A DNA stretch of 7,042 nucleotides. It comes from Rhodocyclaceae bacterium (GTDB lineage Bacteria > Pseudomonadota > Gammaproteobacteria > Burkholderiales > Rhodocyclaceae). The DNA lies in contig JANYAW010000168.1 in assembly GCA_025361105.1 (NCBI GenBank), forward strand, positions 1-7,042. The letters are read 5' to 3'. The translations under genes were made by a program, and so were the position numbers. The notes under the pieces are model-generated. The model searched no databases and was not told the DNA's origin. It saw nothing but the letters and a program-made list of their open reading frames with translations. Below are positions 1 to 6,468 of this stretch, piece after piece (position 1 is the first letter of the stretch; every line of letters starts with the position of its first letter).

Positions 1-1005
1 GACATTGCCATGCCCATGATCGGTACCGTTGTTGCCGTTTTGACGCGCGGTTCGGCCAAATTCCGACATCACCACGATGGTCGTATTGTCCAGCTTGGAT
101 CCCAGACCTTCCGTTAACGCAAGGATTCCTTCTCCGAGCGGCTTTAGCCGGTTTGCCAATTGACCCGTGGCGGCACCTTGGTTGGCATGCGTGTCCCATC
201 CTCCAAGCGCGATAAACACCAACTGAATGCGGTCATCGTTGCGCATCAGCGTTGCAATACGCTGCACATCAATGGGGAATCCGTTTGGTAGCGGCGCGCC
301 ATTGCTGGCTTTGCTCATTTCGTCATCGAGGGAGGACATCACCTCCTGGTGCGCTTGCTGACCCTGCTGGTAGGCGAGCGACATGTCATCTTGACCCTGA
401 TATAACTTCCCAAACGCATCGCCAATCGCGGGACGATCCAAAGCTGTCGGTTTGCTGGCTCCCTGACCCGATGCAATAGTGGTGGCTCGCATGCGCCCGC
501 TCAAAATACGCGGCATCACCGGCCCAACGCTGATGGCTCTTGTCGGCGTGATAACTCCGGGTAGCACGCTTATCAGTCGGTTCATCCAACCATCGGTCGT
601 TGATTTTCGTCCAGGCGTGCCTGACTCCATGTAATCCTGCGCATCGAAATGGGAACGCGTTGGATCTGGCGAACCAGCGGCGTGCACGAATCCAAGCTTG
701 CCCCTTGTCCACAACGGTAGCAACGGTGCCAGTGCCGGATGCAGACCAAAATAGCCATCCAGATTCAGGGCACCTCCATCCTGACCTGGGCGTGGTATCG
801 CAATGCTCGAGCGATAACGGTAATAATCCGCATCACCATAAGGCACCACCACATTCAGACCATCAACGGCTCCGCGCAGCAGTAAAACTACCAGCTTGTG
901 TTGTGTTGTCGACTCGCTTGATGTCGCCGCCCAAGCCGAACGGCCGAGCGCTACCGTCCCCGCGCCACCCAAGCTAAGCATTTGAAGAAATGTTCTTCGC
1001 ATCAT
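1..1005 (-). CDS. DUF1501 family exported protein, Tat signal (3' end cut by window)
   Basis: The visible 335 residues begin MMRRTFLQML, a twin-arginine signal (RRTFL followed by a hydrophobic stretch and SAWA, likely cut after residue 26). The mature protein is therefore probably exported folded to the periplasm. Family motifs of DUF1501, which belongs to the alkaline-phosphatase-like superfamily, are clear: LLLRGAVDGLN around residues 41-51, SHFDAQDYME, GGWDTH with D271 and H273, SEFGRT starting at S314, and GTDHGHGN at 327-334. The last motif sits near the window edge, so roughly the final 50-80 residues are missing. The start at 1005 was chosen because GGAG lies 9 bases upstream. An in-frame ATG at 1023, which would overlap the stop of the DUF1800 gene as TAATG, adds six residues ahead of the Tat signal and has no good ribosome site. 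Substrate and reaction are unknown; membership of a phosphatase/sulfatase-like fold suggests metal-dependent chemistry only by inference. Confidence 0.93.
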   Translation of the reverse strand, partial: MMRRTFLQMLSLGGAGTVALGRSAWAATSSESTTQHKLVVLLLRGAVDGLNVVVPYGDADYYRYRSSIAIPRPGQDGGALNLDGYFGLHPALAPLLPLWTRGKLGFVHAAGSPDPTRSHFDAQDYMESGTPGRKSTTDGWMNRLISVLPGVITPTRAISVGPVMPRILSGRMRATTIASGQGASKPTALDRPAIGDAFGKLYQGQDDMSLAYQQGQQAHQEVMSSLDDEMSKASNGAPLPNGFPIDVQRIATLMRNDDRIQLVFIALGGWDTHANQGAATGQLANRLKPLGEGILALTEGLGSKLDNTTIVVMSEFGRTARQNGNNGTDHGHGNV

Positions 1006-1014
1006 GTCTTGCTG

Positions 1015-1018
1015 CTCC
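1015..1018 (-). promoter_or_regulatory. Ribosome binding site deciding the DUF1501 start
   Basis: GGAG on the minus strand lies 9 bases before the ATG at 1005. It favours that start over the ATG at 1023, which has only weak purine-rich sequence upstream. The site itself lies just past the DUF1800 stop codon, so ribosomes finishing DUF1800 could re-initiate here. Confidence 0.5.
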
Positions 1019-1022
1019 GTCA

Positions 1023-2570
1023 TTAGTGGCGCATAAAATCCGGGCTGCCGAGCATCATCGCCGCTTGCAGTCGCGGCTCGGTACTTGCAATCGTGGCGCT
1101 AGTCTGGCTGGATAGCAAGTCATTCAACACTGCCTTCAGACGCTGAACATCCACTGGGATTGGTCGCTCGGTCATCTTGTCATCCTGCATCTGCGCACTA
1201 TCAGGCGCCTTGCCAGGCGCACTAGTCGATGTCGAGTTCGCCGCGTTCGGATATTTATTCAGACGCCCGGACGCCAACGCCGTTGCAAAATTGATGCGGT
1301 GGGAAATAGCTTCTGAATTCAGCCAAGCGTCTTCAGTATTTTTGTAACCATCTGGTGTCTGGCAGCCGTACAGCGGCATCCCAAGTTGCCGCAACGTCCC
1401 CATCAGCGGACGATAGGATGCCAATGACACATCAGCCGCACGAACGACCGACACCACGTATCGATAAGGTGTCTTAAATTTCTTGCCGTAAGTCGCTGAG
1501 TCCCAAAATTCGGGGCTTTGAAACAATGCCTGCAACACGATTCGAATATCGCCATCACTGTCTTTGAAACGCTGTGTCAGTCGATCCACCAGGATGGGCG
1601 AGGGAGTATCGGTAACAAAGTATTGCGCCAGCTGGTAACTGATATGACGCGCCGTAGCTGGTGCCACAGCCAAAACATCCAGCACATGTTCACCCTCTGC
1701 TTGCCCCTGAGCGCGCACAGTTTGTCCCATCCAATGCTTGTTGCCCTGGTCGTGTCGCCGATCTACAAAGCGGAATTCGCCATTTCGAGGATCGAAGGTC
1801 CAGCCGGTCAAAATGCGCGCCAGTTCCGTTACGTCCGTCTGGGTATAGCCACCATCAACCCCCAAGGTATGCAATTCCATCAGCTCACGGGCGTAGTTTT
1901 CGTTTAGTCCACTCGCACCTTGTTGAAAGTTGGCTCTGCCACGCGCCTTAAAACCAGGAGTCGTCGACAACCAGTTGTCAAGATAAAACAGCATGGCCGG
2001 ATGCTTTGCCGTAGCACCGAGTAAATCGCGATACTTACCGAACACATAGGGACGAATCGCTTCACGTTCATATGCCGCGACAAGCACACGATCAAGACCT
2101 TTGCCTTCAAATACGTTGAAGTGATTGAACCAAAAATCGACCATCATTTCTTCTAGTTGACGCGGACTTAATATCGCTCGTGCCAATCGTGCGCTGCCAG
2201 CATCCTCAACGACTTCCGTTACAAATTCACGGCGAGCTTCCTTGCCTGATTCGACGTTATTCTTGACGGCGTTTTCGGTATCTCGATATTGCTCAATCAA
2301 TCGAGCTGACGACTCATTCAATGTTCTTAACGCGCCAAGTTGCTGCTGCAGTGACGGTGGCACGGCAATATTTTGTGGATGCAATTGCTCGTCAATGTAG
2401 CGCTCGACACCCATCTGCATGACGCGATCCGCATCGCCGGGCCGTGGGCCGTAAGCGAGACGGTTGAGTACGTGCATGACCTTTTGTTGCGGTGTCAGCT
2501 CCCCAGCCTGAATCGTTGATGTCAGGAGGGGTACGAACATTGCCGATAACAGAAAGATTGCACGTTTCAT
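1023..2570 (-). CDS. DUF1800 family secreted protein
   Basis: This 515-residue protein is complete and of normal length for the family. It opens with a Sec-type signal peptide (MKRAIFLLSAMFVPLLTSTIQA, written here as residues 1-22), so it is probably periplasmic or surface-located. DUF1800 hallmarks are present in order: HVLNRLAYGPRPGD at 33-46, DFWFNHFNVF at 145-154, YEREAIRPY at 167-175, HPAMLFYLDNW at 190-200, GLNENYARELMELHTLG at 221-237, LARILTGW at 250-257, and LGSPDFMRH at the C-terminus. A polar low-complexity segment (about 441-466, rich in N, S, T, A) looks like a flexible linker. The ATG at 2570 is preceded by GGGG at 8 bases; an upstream in-frame TTG at 2597 would spoil the signal peptide. 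Its stop codon overlaps an ATG of the DUF1501 gene, so the two are very likely made together. No biochemical function is established for the family. Confidence 0.95.
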   Translation of the reverse strand: MKRAIFLLSAMFVPLLTSTIQAGELTPQQKVMHVLNRLAYGPRPGDADRVMQMGVERYIDEQLHPQNIAVPPSLQQQLGALRTLNESSARLIEQYRDTENAVKNNVESGKEARREFVTEVVEDAGSARLARAILSPRQLEEMMVDFWFNHFNVFEGKGLDRVLVAAYEREAIRPYVFGKYRDLLGATAKHPAMLFYLDNWLSTTPGFKARGRANFQQGASGLNENYARELMELHTLGVDGGYTQTDVTELARILTGWTFDPRNGEFRFVDRRHDQGNKHWMGQTVRAQGQAEGEHVLDVLAVAPATARHISYQLAQYFVTDTPSPILVDRLTQRFKDSDGDIRIVLQALFQSPEFWDSATYGKKFKTPYRYVVSVVRAADVSLASYRPLMGTLRQLGMPLYGCQTPDGYKNTEDAWLNSEAISHRINFATALASGRLNKYPNAANSTSTSAPGKAPDSAQMQDDKMTERPIPVDVQRLKAVLNDLLSSQTSATIASTEPRLQAAMMLGSPDFMRH

Positions 2571-2616
2571 ATTTCGTACCCCAGTCGTCACCAGCAAATA
2601 CTGCGATGCATTGCGA

Positions 2617-2961
2617 CTACTGCCCTATTTTTTTGCTAACCGCATTCTCTTGCTGATTGAGAGTCTTTTGTTCTTGTTTGGTAATGTGGCCACCGTTTTG
2701 ACTGGCCATTGCACGCTCTTCACGACGAATCTGATGATCTTCTTTTTTTAGCTTCGCCGCCTTTGCCTTGCTCATGTCGCCTTCTTTGACTTCCTGGTTG
2801 ATGCGCTGATTTTGGTTCTTTAAGCGCGCGTTGACTTCGGCGCGCCGAGGATGCGTTTTCTTCCAATCGGCATCTTGCGCGAATACCGAGCTTGAGCTAC
2901 TTGCAAAAATCAATGACGCGACTGTGAGTAATGCAACTTGCCTGGATTTGCATGCAAACAT
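2617..2961 (-). CDS. Small secreted charged helical protein with two internal repeats
   Basis: A 114-residue protein that I know only as a conserved hypothetical type in proteobacteria. Residues 1-28 form a Sec signal peptide ending SSSVFA before QDADW, leaving a mature protein of about 86 residues. The mature part is very hydrophilic (K, E, Q, R, N), has no cysteine, and should be mostly alpha-helical. It contains two copies of a unit about 30 residues apart: G61-D-M-S-K ... K70-L71 ... I78 and G91-H-I-T-K ... T100-L101 ... V108. The layout suggests paired helical hairpins. The start at 2961 is set by a perfect AAGGAG six bases upstream and by the signal peptide; an upstream in-frame ATG at 3018 is less likely. 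The gene lies 46 bases before DUF1800 on the same strand and could be co-transcribed with it, but I see no domain-level evidence of shared function. Confidence 0.85.
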   Translation of the reverse strand: MFACKSRQVALLTVASLIFASSSSSVFAQDADWKKTHPRRAEVNARLKNQNQRINQEVKEGDMSKAKAAKLKKEDHQIRREERAMASQNGGHITKQEQKTLNQQENAVSKKIGQ

Positions 2962-3095
2962 AGTTTTCTCCTTAAATTGATCAAGTCCGGCACTCGTCCG
3001 GATGGTCAAGTAACGCATCGTAAGGTCGTCTGGACGACTTGCCGATTGTAATGAATCGTTTCAAAGTAACGAAAGCTAGGCATGAGGCACAGTGG
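2962..3095 (-). promoter_or_regulatory. 134-base gap, possible leader and promoter of the small-protein gene
   Basis: On the minus strand this gap holds a candidate -10 box TACAAT (3045-3050) with no convincing -35 partner. It also holds an imperfect hairpin at 3022-3040 (AAGTCGTC against GACGACCTT, one bulged base, tiny loop) and a short inverted repeat TCCGG/CCGGA (2986-2990 and 2998-3002). The hairpin is not followed by a T-run, so it does not read as a clear intrinsic terminator for the deacetylase gene. A leader of about 75 bases with two small hairpins is possible, but this is inference. Confidence 0.25.
2968..2973 (-). promoter_or_regulatory. Strong Shine-Dalgarno site deciding the small-protein start
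   Basis: AAGGAG on the minus strand, six bases before the ATG at 2961, is the best ribosome binding site in the window. It places the start at 2961 instead of the in-frame ATG at 3018, which would put 19 polar residues ahead of the signal peptide. Confidence 0.8.
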
Positions 3096-3860
3096 CTAAC
3101 GCACTGCATCCAATTCTTTACGTTCTTTTTGTTGGGTTTCCATCGTCTCCTGCAAATTGACCTGATCCAGTCGGGTGAACGTGAATCCGCGTTGCAGCAA
3201 GTGAATCAAACTGGCCGACAAACCTTCGGCAGAATCGGAAGCCGGTTTGTTCATGTGCGCAATGATGACATCGCCGTCTTTGAGGTGGGCTAGACGTTTC
3301 TCGATAGAAAGTCGACTGAGCGTTGCGCCCGCGTCGGCATTGACGGAAAAACCGGCAATCTTGTAGCCCATCTTTTCGATCTCCTCGATGGCTTGAATGT
3401 CGTATTCCACTGTGGCTCCACGATACCAATGCGGTGCGATGCCGAAGGTTTCGGTGATGGCGCGTGCCCCTTCCAATACTTCACGACGCAGATGAATGAG
3501 ATCGGGTTCGCCGGGAATGCCATAAACCTTTCGGCCCATGCCAATCACAGCCGGTATGTGATTTTCCCCATGATCTTCGACATCAAACAGATCCAGATGC
3601 GCCTTGATTATCGAGACACCGAATGTGTTGTGATCTATCCATTTTTTGGTGGCGAATATCGTTGCCGGAATACGATTACGAATCAAAAATTCGATCAGAT
3701 CGTCATCGTACTTTCCAGAGCAGGCATCGAGTGTGAGAGCGAGCTTTCTTGTTTCTGTGGATTGAGGGACAAGCTGGTCATGAATTTCAATCGGCACTTG
3801 TTGAGCCGATGCAGATAGCGAAAGAAATATCGTTGCGAGAACGAGACGGAACTTGGTCAT
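3096..3860 (-). CDS. Secreted polysaccharide deacetylase-family protein (NodB fold, TLDAC variant)
   Basis: A 254-residue protein with a Sec signal peptide (residues 1-19, SASA before QQVP), so it should act in the periplasm or outside the cell. NodB-fold motifs are visible: LTLDACSGKYDD at 42-53 (motif 1), DHGENH at 96-101 (motif 2, HxxxH metal ligands H97 and H101), WYRGATVEYD at 145-154 (motif 3), FSVNADAGAT at 171-180 (motif 4), and DVIIAHMNKP at 197-206 (motif 5 with H202). Classical members have TFDD, where the second Asp binds metal; here that position is Ala46 followed by Cys47, as in a recognised variant subgroup. Expected chemistry is removal of acetyl groups from an N- or O-acetylated glycan, but the substrate cannot be read. 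A charged tail follows the domain (about 233-254). The start is supported by the signal peptide and GGTGA ten bases upstream. It lies 61 bases after the EamA gene. Confidence 0.88.
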   Translation of the reverse strand: MTKFRLVLATIFLSLSASAQQVPIEIHDQLVPQSTETRKLALTLDACSGKYDDDLIEFLIRNRIPATIFATKKWIDHNTFGVSIIKAHLDLFDVEDHGENHIPAVIGMGRKVYGIPGEPDLIHLRREVLEGARAITETFGIAPHWYRGATVEYDIQAIEEIEKMGYKIAGFSVNADAGATLSRLSIEKRLAHLKDGDVIIAHMNKPASDSAEGLSASLIHLLQRGFTFTRLDQVNLQETMETQQKERKELDAVR

Positions 3861-3921
3861 ATAGGCATTATCACCGTGACGCTTACCAACTCCGATAGAT
3901 CCGGCCGCATTTGGATGCAGG

Positions 3922-4824
3922 TCACGAAGTTGTTTTGGGTCGCGCTACGAACATCAGTGGCACTAATTGCACTATTAATATCGCCACCAAAATCATCGCA
4001 CCGCCTAGCCACTGCATGGCGTTCAATTGCTCGTCCAAATAAACCGCGCCAGCAATTGCCGCGACCAGCATTTCACCACTCATCAAAATGGCTGCATCGG
4101 ATGGCGGCGTATAGCGCTGCGCGACGACTTGCAGCGTGAATGCAATGCCCACCGAAAGTACGCCGGAATAGACAATCGGTCCGACTACGGTGAGTGCCTT
4201 CGCTAGCTCGAATGGCTCGGTCGCCAGTCCCCACGCACTGCCCAACAGGCCACAAACGACGAATTGAAAACAGGCGACCACCAACGGCGCCGTCTTGCGA
4301 TCCGCCGCGCGGCCAATCACCAAAATATGCGCCGCCCAAAACAACGTGCCCGTCATCACCCAAACATCGCCGCTGTTGAATTTGGATAGCTCGCCACCGC
4401 CGAGCAACCAAGCACCACCCGTCGAAAGCGCCACCGCTGGCCACAAAGAACCGTGTGGCCGTTTACCCTGAAATACCCACACCAATGCAGGTACGATAGG
4501 CACATACAGCGCGGTGAGAAATCCGGCGTTGCTCACGCTCGTTGTCACCATGCCAGTTTGTTGGCACAAAGCGCCGAAAAAAAGTATTGAGCCCAGCCCA
4601 AGTCCGATGAACAAATCTGTGCGATCAAAACGAATATTGTGTTTATGCAAGCGTCGCCACTCGGCGAGCGCAAATGGCAGCACGATCAAGGTGCCAATCA
4701 GGAAACGAATTCCCGTAAACATCGCCGGCCCCATTGCCGCCATCGCCAGATTTTGCGCGACAAAAGTTGTACCCCAGATGAGGGTAACGATGACGAAAAG
4801 GAGATCGGCTTGGAGGCGGGTCAT
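3922..4824 (-). CDS. EamA/DMT-superfamily membrane transporter
   Basis: A 300-residue, very hydrophobic protein with the usual length and layout of the drug/metabolite transporter superfamily: ten predicted inner-membrane helices in two EamA repeats (about 6-142 and 153-287). Family features include LIWGTTFVAQ near the start (15-24), SVSNAGFLTALYVPIVPAL (97-115) in the first repeat, and in the second repeat the segment from P241 to I282 (including AILMSGEMLVA and YLDEQL), which matches the usual end of EamA domains. Such proteins commonly export amino acids or other metabolites, but substrate cannot be assigned. An in-frame TGA three codons upstream makes the ATG at 4824 the first possible start; no clear Shine-Dalgarno sequence precedes it. 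It follows the amino-acid ABC operon by 141 bases, which hints at, but does not show, an amino-acid link. Confidence 0.93.
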   Translation of the reverse strand: MTRLQADLLFVIVTLIWGTTFVAQNLAMAAMGPAMFTGIRFLIGTLIVLPFALAEWRRLHKHNIRFDRTDLFIGLGLGSILFFGALCQQTGMVTTSVSNAGFLTALYVPIVPALVWVFQGKRPHGSLWPAVALSTGGAWLLGGGELSKFNSGDVWVMTGTLFWAAHILVIGRAADRKTAPLVVACFQFVVCGLLGSAWGLATEPFELAKALTVVGPIVYSGVLSVGIAFTLQVVAQRYTPPSDAAILMSGEMLVAAIAGAVYLDEQLNAMQWLGGAMILVAILIVQLVPLMFVARPKTTS

Positions 4825-4965
4825 GAGTATTCAGAAATTCGCAACGACTTACGGCGTGTTACCAGCACCAACTGGCAACGCGGAAGGTTTACTCACTGCC
4901 TTTGAAGGAGAAGCAATTCACAACGCTCGCGCCAGTGCCCCTTGGCGAGGACAACGAGATCGCAC
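4825..4965. other. 141-base gap between the HisP-like gene and the EamA gene
   Basis: The only clear structure is an imperfect hairpin at 4926-4949 (CTCGCGCCA against TGGCGAG, loop about 8 bases). It lies just after the HisP-like stop codon in the direction of transcription, but no T-run follows, so termination is unproven. I see no convincing -10/-35 pair for the EamA gene. The plus strand is open throughout from an ATG at 4823, as described in the findings. Confidence 0.3.
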
Positions 4966-5727
4966 TTATTTCAACTGCCCTGACAAGAACTGCTGCAAAC
5001 GCTCGCAGCTTGGGTTTTTCAAGACTTCTTTCGGATTGCCCTGCTCCTCAATTAAGCCTTTGTGCAGAAAAATAACGTGGTTTGACACTTCGCGCGCGAA
5101 GCCCATTTCGTGAGTCACAACAACCATTGTGCGACCTTCTTCAGCGAGTCGGCGCATGACTTTCAACACTTCGCCTACCAACTCCGGATCAAGTGCCGAA
5201 GTCGGCTCGTCAAACAACAACACATCAGGCTCCATTGCCAAGGCACGGGCAATTGCCACACGCTGTTGTTGACCTCCGGAGAGGTGCGCGGGATAGCTGT
5301 CCTTGTGCGACCAAATGCCAACGCGCTCAAGGTGCCTTTGCGCGCGCTCCATCGCTTCGGCACGCGAGAGTTTGAGCACGCTGATCGGTGCTTCAATCAC
5401 GTTTTGCAAGACTGTCATATGCGCCCACAAATTGAAGTGCTGAAACACCATCGCCAATCGGGTGCGTACCAGCTGCAATTGCTTGGCTTCGGGGATCAAT
5501 GCACCGTGTCCGTCGGGGCGTAATTTGAGTTCTTCGCCGTGCACAAAAATGCGGCCGGCATTGGGGTGCTCAAGGAAATTTATGCAGCGCAAAAACGTAC
5601 TTTTGCCGGAGCCTGAGGAGCCAATTAGGCTAATCACATCGCCCGCTTCAGCGCGCAGTGACACGCCTTTGAGTACTTCGTTCGCGCCATAGCATTTATG
5701 CAAATCTTGAACTTCAAGCTGAATCAT
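4966..5727 (-). CDS. hisP: Histidine/polar amino-acid ABC transporter ATP-binding protein (HisP-like)
   Basis: A 253-residue ATPase that energises uptake of a polar or basic amino acid through the two permeases encoded just upstream, acting on the cytoplasmic face of the inner membrane. All nucleotide-binding motifs are intact: Walker A GSSGSGKST (36-44), Q-loop Q96 in VFQHFNLW, signature LSGGQQQ (149-155), Walker B DVLLFDE (168-174), D-loop SALD (177-180) and switch His206 in VVVTHEMG. Segments such as FLRCINFLE, MVFQHFNLW.HMTVL and DPELVGEVL match HisP and its relative AotP closely, and the length is typical. The ATG at 5727 has GGA six bases upstream; a TTG one codon earlier is less likely. 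The gene starts 30 bases after the HisM-like stop. Histidine versus arginine/ornithine specificity depends on the binding protein, which lies outside the window, so the symbol is by homology. Confidence 0.96.
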   Translation of the reverse strand: MIQLEVQDLHKCYGANEVLKGVSLRAEAGDVISLIGSSGSGKSTFLRCINFLEHPNAGRIFVHGEELKLRPDGHGALIPEAKQLQLVRTRLAMVFQHFNLWAHMTVLQNVIEAPISVLKLSRAEAMERAQRHLERVGIWSHKDSYPAHLSGGQQQRVAIARALAMEPDVLLFDEPTSALDPELVGEVLKVMRRLAEEGRTMVVVTHEMGFAREVSNHVIFLHKGLIEEQGNPKEVLKNPSCERLQQFLSGQLK

Positions 5728-5757
5728 CAAATTTCCAATCTTATGCGAACAAACAAA

Positions 5758-6465
5758 TCAGGAACGCGGTCGCAGATGCGCCAGCCAACGCAGTTCGGCG
5801 AAGCGGAAAATTCCAACCAGAAAAAATGTCAGCAGCATATAAATAATGCCGGCAAAAATAAACGCCTCAAACGGGGCGAAGTGGCGTGAATACACGTAGC
5901 GCGCCGCGCCAGTCAAATCAACCAGCGTAACTGCACTGGCAATCGCCGAGCCTTGCAACATCAATATCACTTCATTGCTATACGTTGGAATTGCGCGACG
6001 CAAACCAGCCGGAATTACGATGCGTCGCAACAGCGTGAAATGTGTCATGCCGGTCGCGCGGCCGGCTTCAATTTCACCAATCGGTGTGTTCTTGAATACG
6101 CCCGCGAATATTTCTGTGGTGTAGGCCGTGGTGTTGAGCGCAAACGCCAGCCAGGCGCAAAAAAATGGCTCGCGGAAAAGTAGCAGGACAGGATTGCCTT
6201 CTTCCCAACCGCGCTGCATCCATTCAAATTGCGACAAGCCGTAATAGATTAAAAGTAATTGCACCAGCATCGGCGTGCCACGAAAGACGTAGGTATAAAA
6301 ACCGACGGATCGGCTCAGCAAAATTGACGACGAACTGCGCGCCACCGCAAGCGGCAATGCCGCAATGAAACCAGCCAATAATGACAGCAACATCAATTGC
6401 AAACTAAGCCAGGTGCCGCGTGCAAAGTCGGGCAGGCTGTCAATGATGATGGCGAAATCGAGCAT
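5758..6465 (-). CDS. hisM: Histidine/polar amino-acid ABC transporter permease (HisM-like)
   Basis: A 235-residue inner-membrane permease of the HisM/AotM type with about five transmembrane helices. Diagnostic segments are YVFRGTPMLVQLL (59-71), LNTTAYTTEIFAG (110-122), the EAA coupling loop starting GEIEAGRATGM (130-140) that docks on the ATPase, and PTYSNEVILML (160-170). It should pair with the HisQ-like permease to form the translocation channel. Length matches the family. The ATG at 6465 lies three bases after the HisQ-like stop in the arrangement TAA TAA ATG, so two stop codons in tandem directly precede the start. There is no strong ribosome site, so translation probably depends on coupling to the upstream gene. 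The symbol is by homology; arginine/ornithine transport is also possible. Confidence 0.95.
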   Translation of the reverse strand: MLDFAIIIDSLPDFARGTWLSLQLMLLSLLAGFIAALPLAVARSSSSILLSRSVGFYTYVFRGTPMLVQLLLIYYGLSQFEWMQRGWEEGNPVLLLFREPFFCAWLAFALNTTAYTTEIFAGVFKNTPIGEIEAGRATGMTHFTLLRRIVIPAGLRRAIPTYSNEVILMLQGSAIASAVTLVDLTGAARYVYSRHFAPFEAFIFAGIIYMLLTFFLVGIFRFAELRWLAHLRPRS

Positions 6466-6468
6466 TTA

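Noticed and set aside
600..977. Plus-strand frame of 125 codons in the leftmost kilobase
   Set aside because: Antisense to the DUF1501 coding frame, whose Tat signal and motifs run without interruption through this region; the composition, rich in H and P, is typical of a shadow.
1518..1907. Plus-strand frame of 129 codons over the DUF1800 gene
   Set aside because: Antisense to strongly conserved DUF1800 motifs, with no family resemblance of its own.
2602..2615. TGCG-ATGCAT-TGCG pattern between the small-protein gene and DUF1800, as a possible operator or terminator
   Set aside because: Only the central six bases are a true palindrome; the flanks repeat directly instead of inverting, and there is no T-run.
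2628..2634. Run of seven A on the coding strand near the end of the small-protein gene, as a possible slippage site
   Set aside because: The run is short and encodes the ordinary Lys-Lys of the terminal KKIGQ; slippage would change only the last few residues, with no sign of a conserved alternative end.
3393..3818. Plus-strand frame of 141 codons over the deacetylase gene
   Set aside because: Fully antisense to a gene with clear NodB motifs; no recognisable domain and no good start signal, so a shadow frame.
4514..4822. Upstream part of the long plus-strand frame running to 5113
   Set aside because: It is antisense to the well-supported EamA gene, its residue composition follows the shadow of that gene, and no family is recognisable. 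Only the part from the ATG at 4823 was kept as a low-interest observation.
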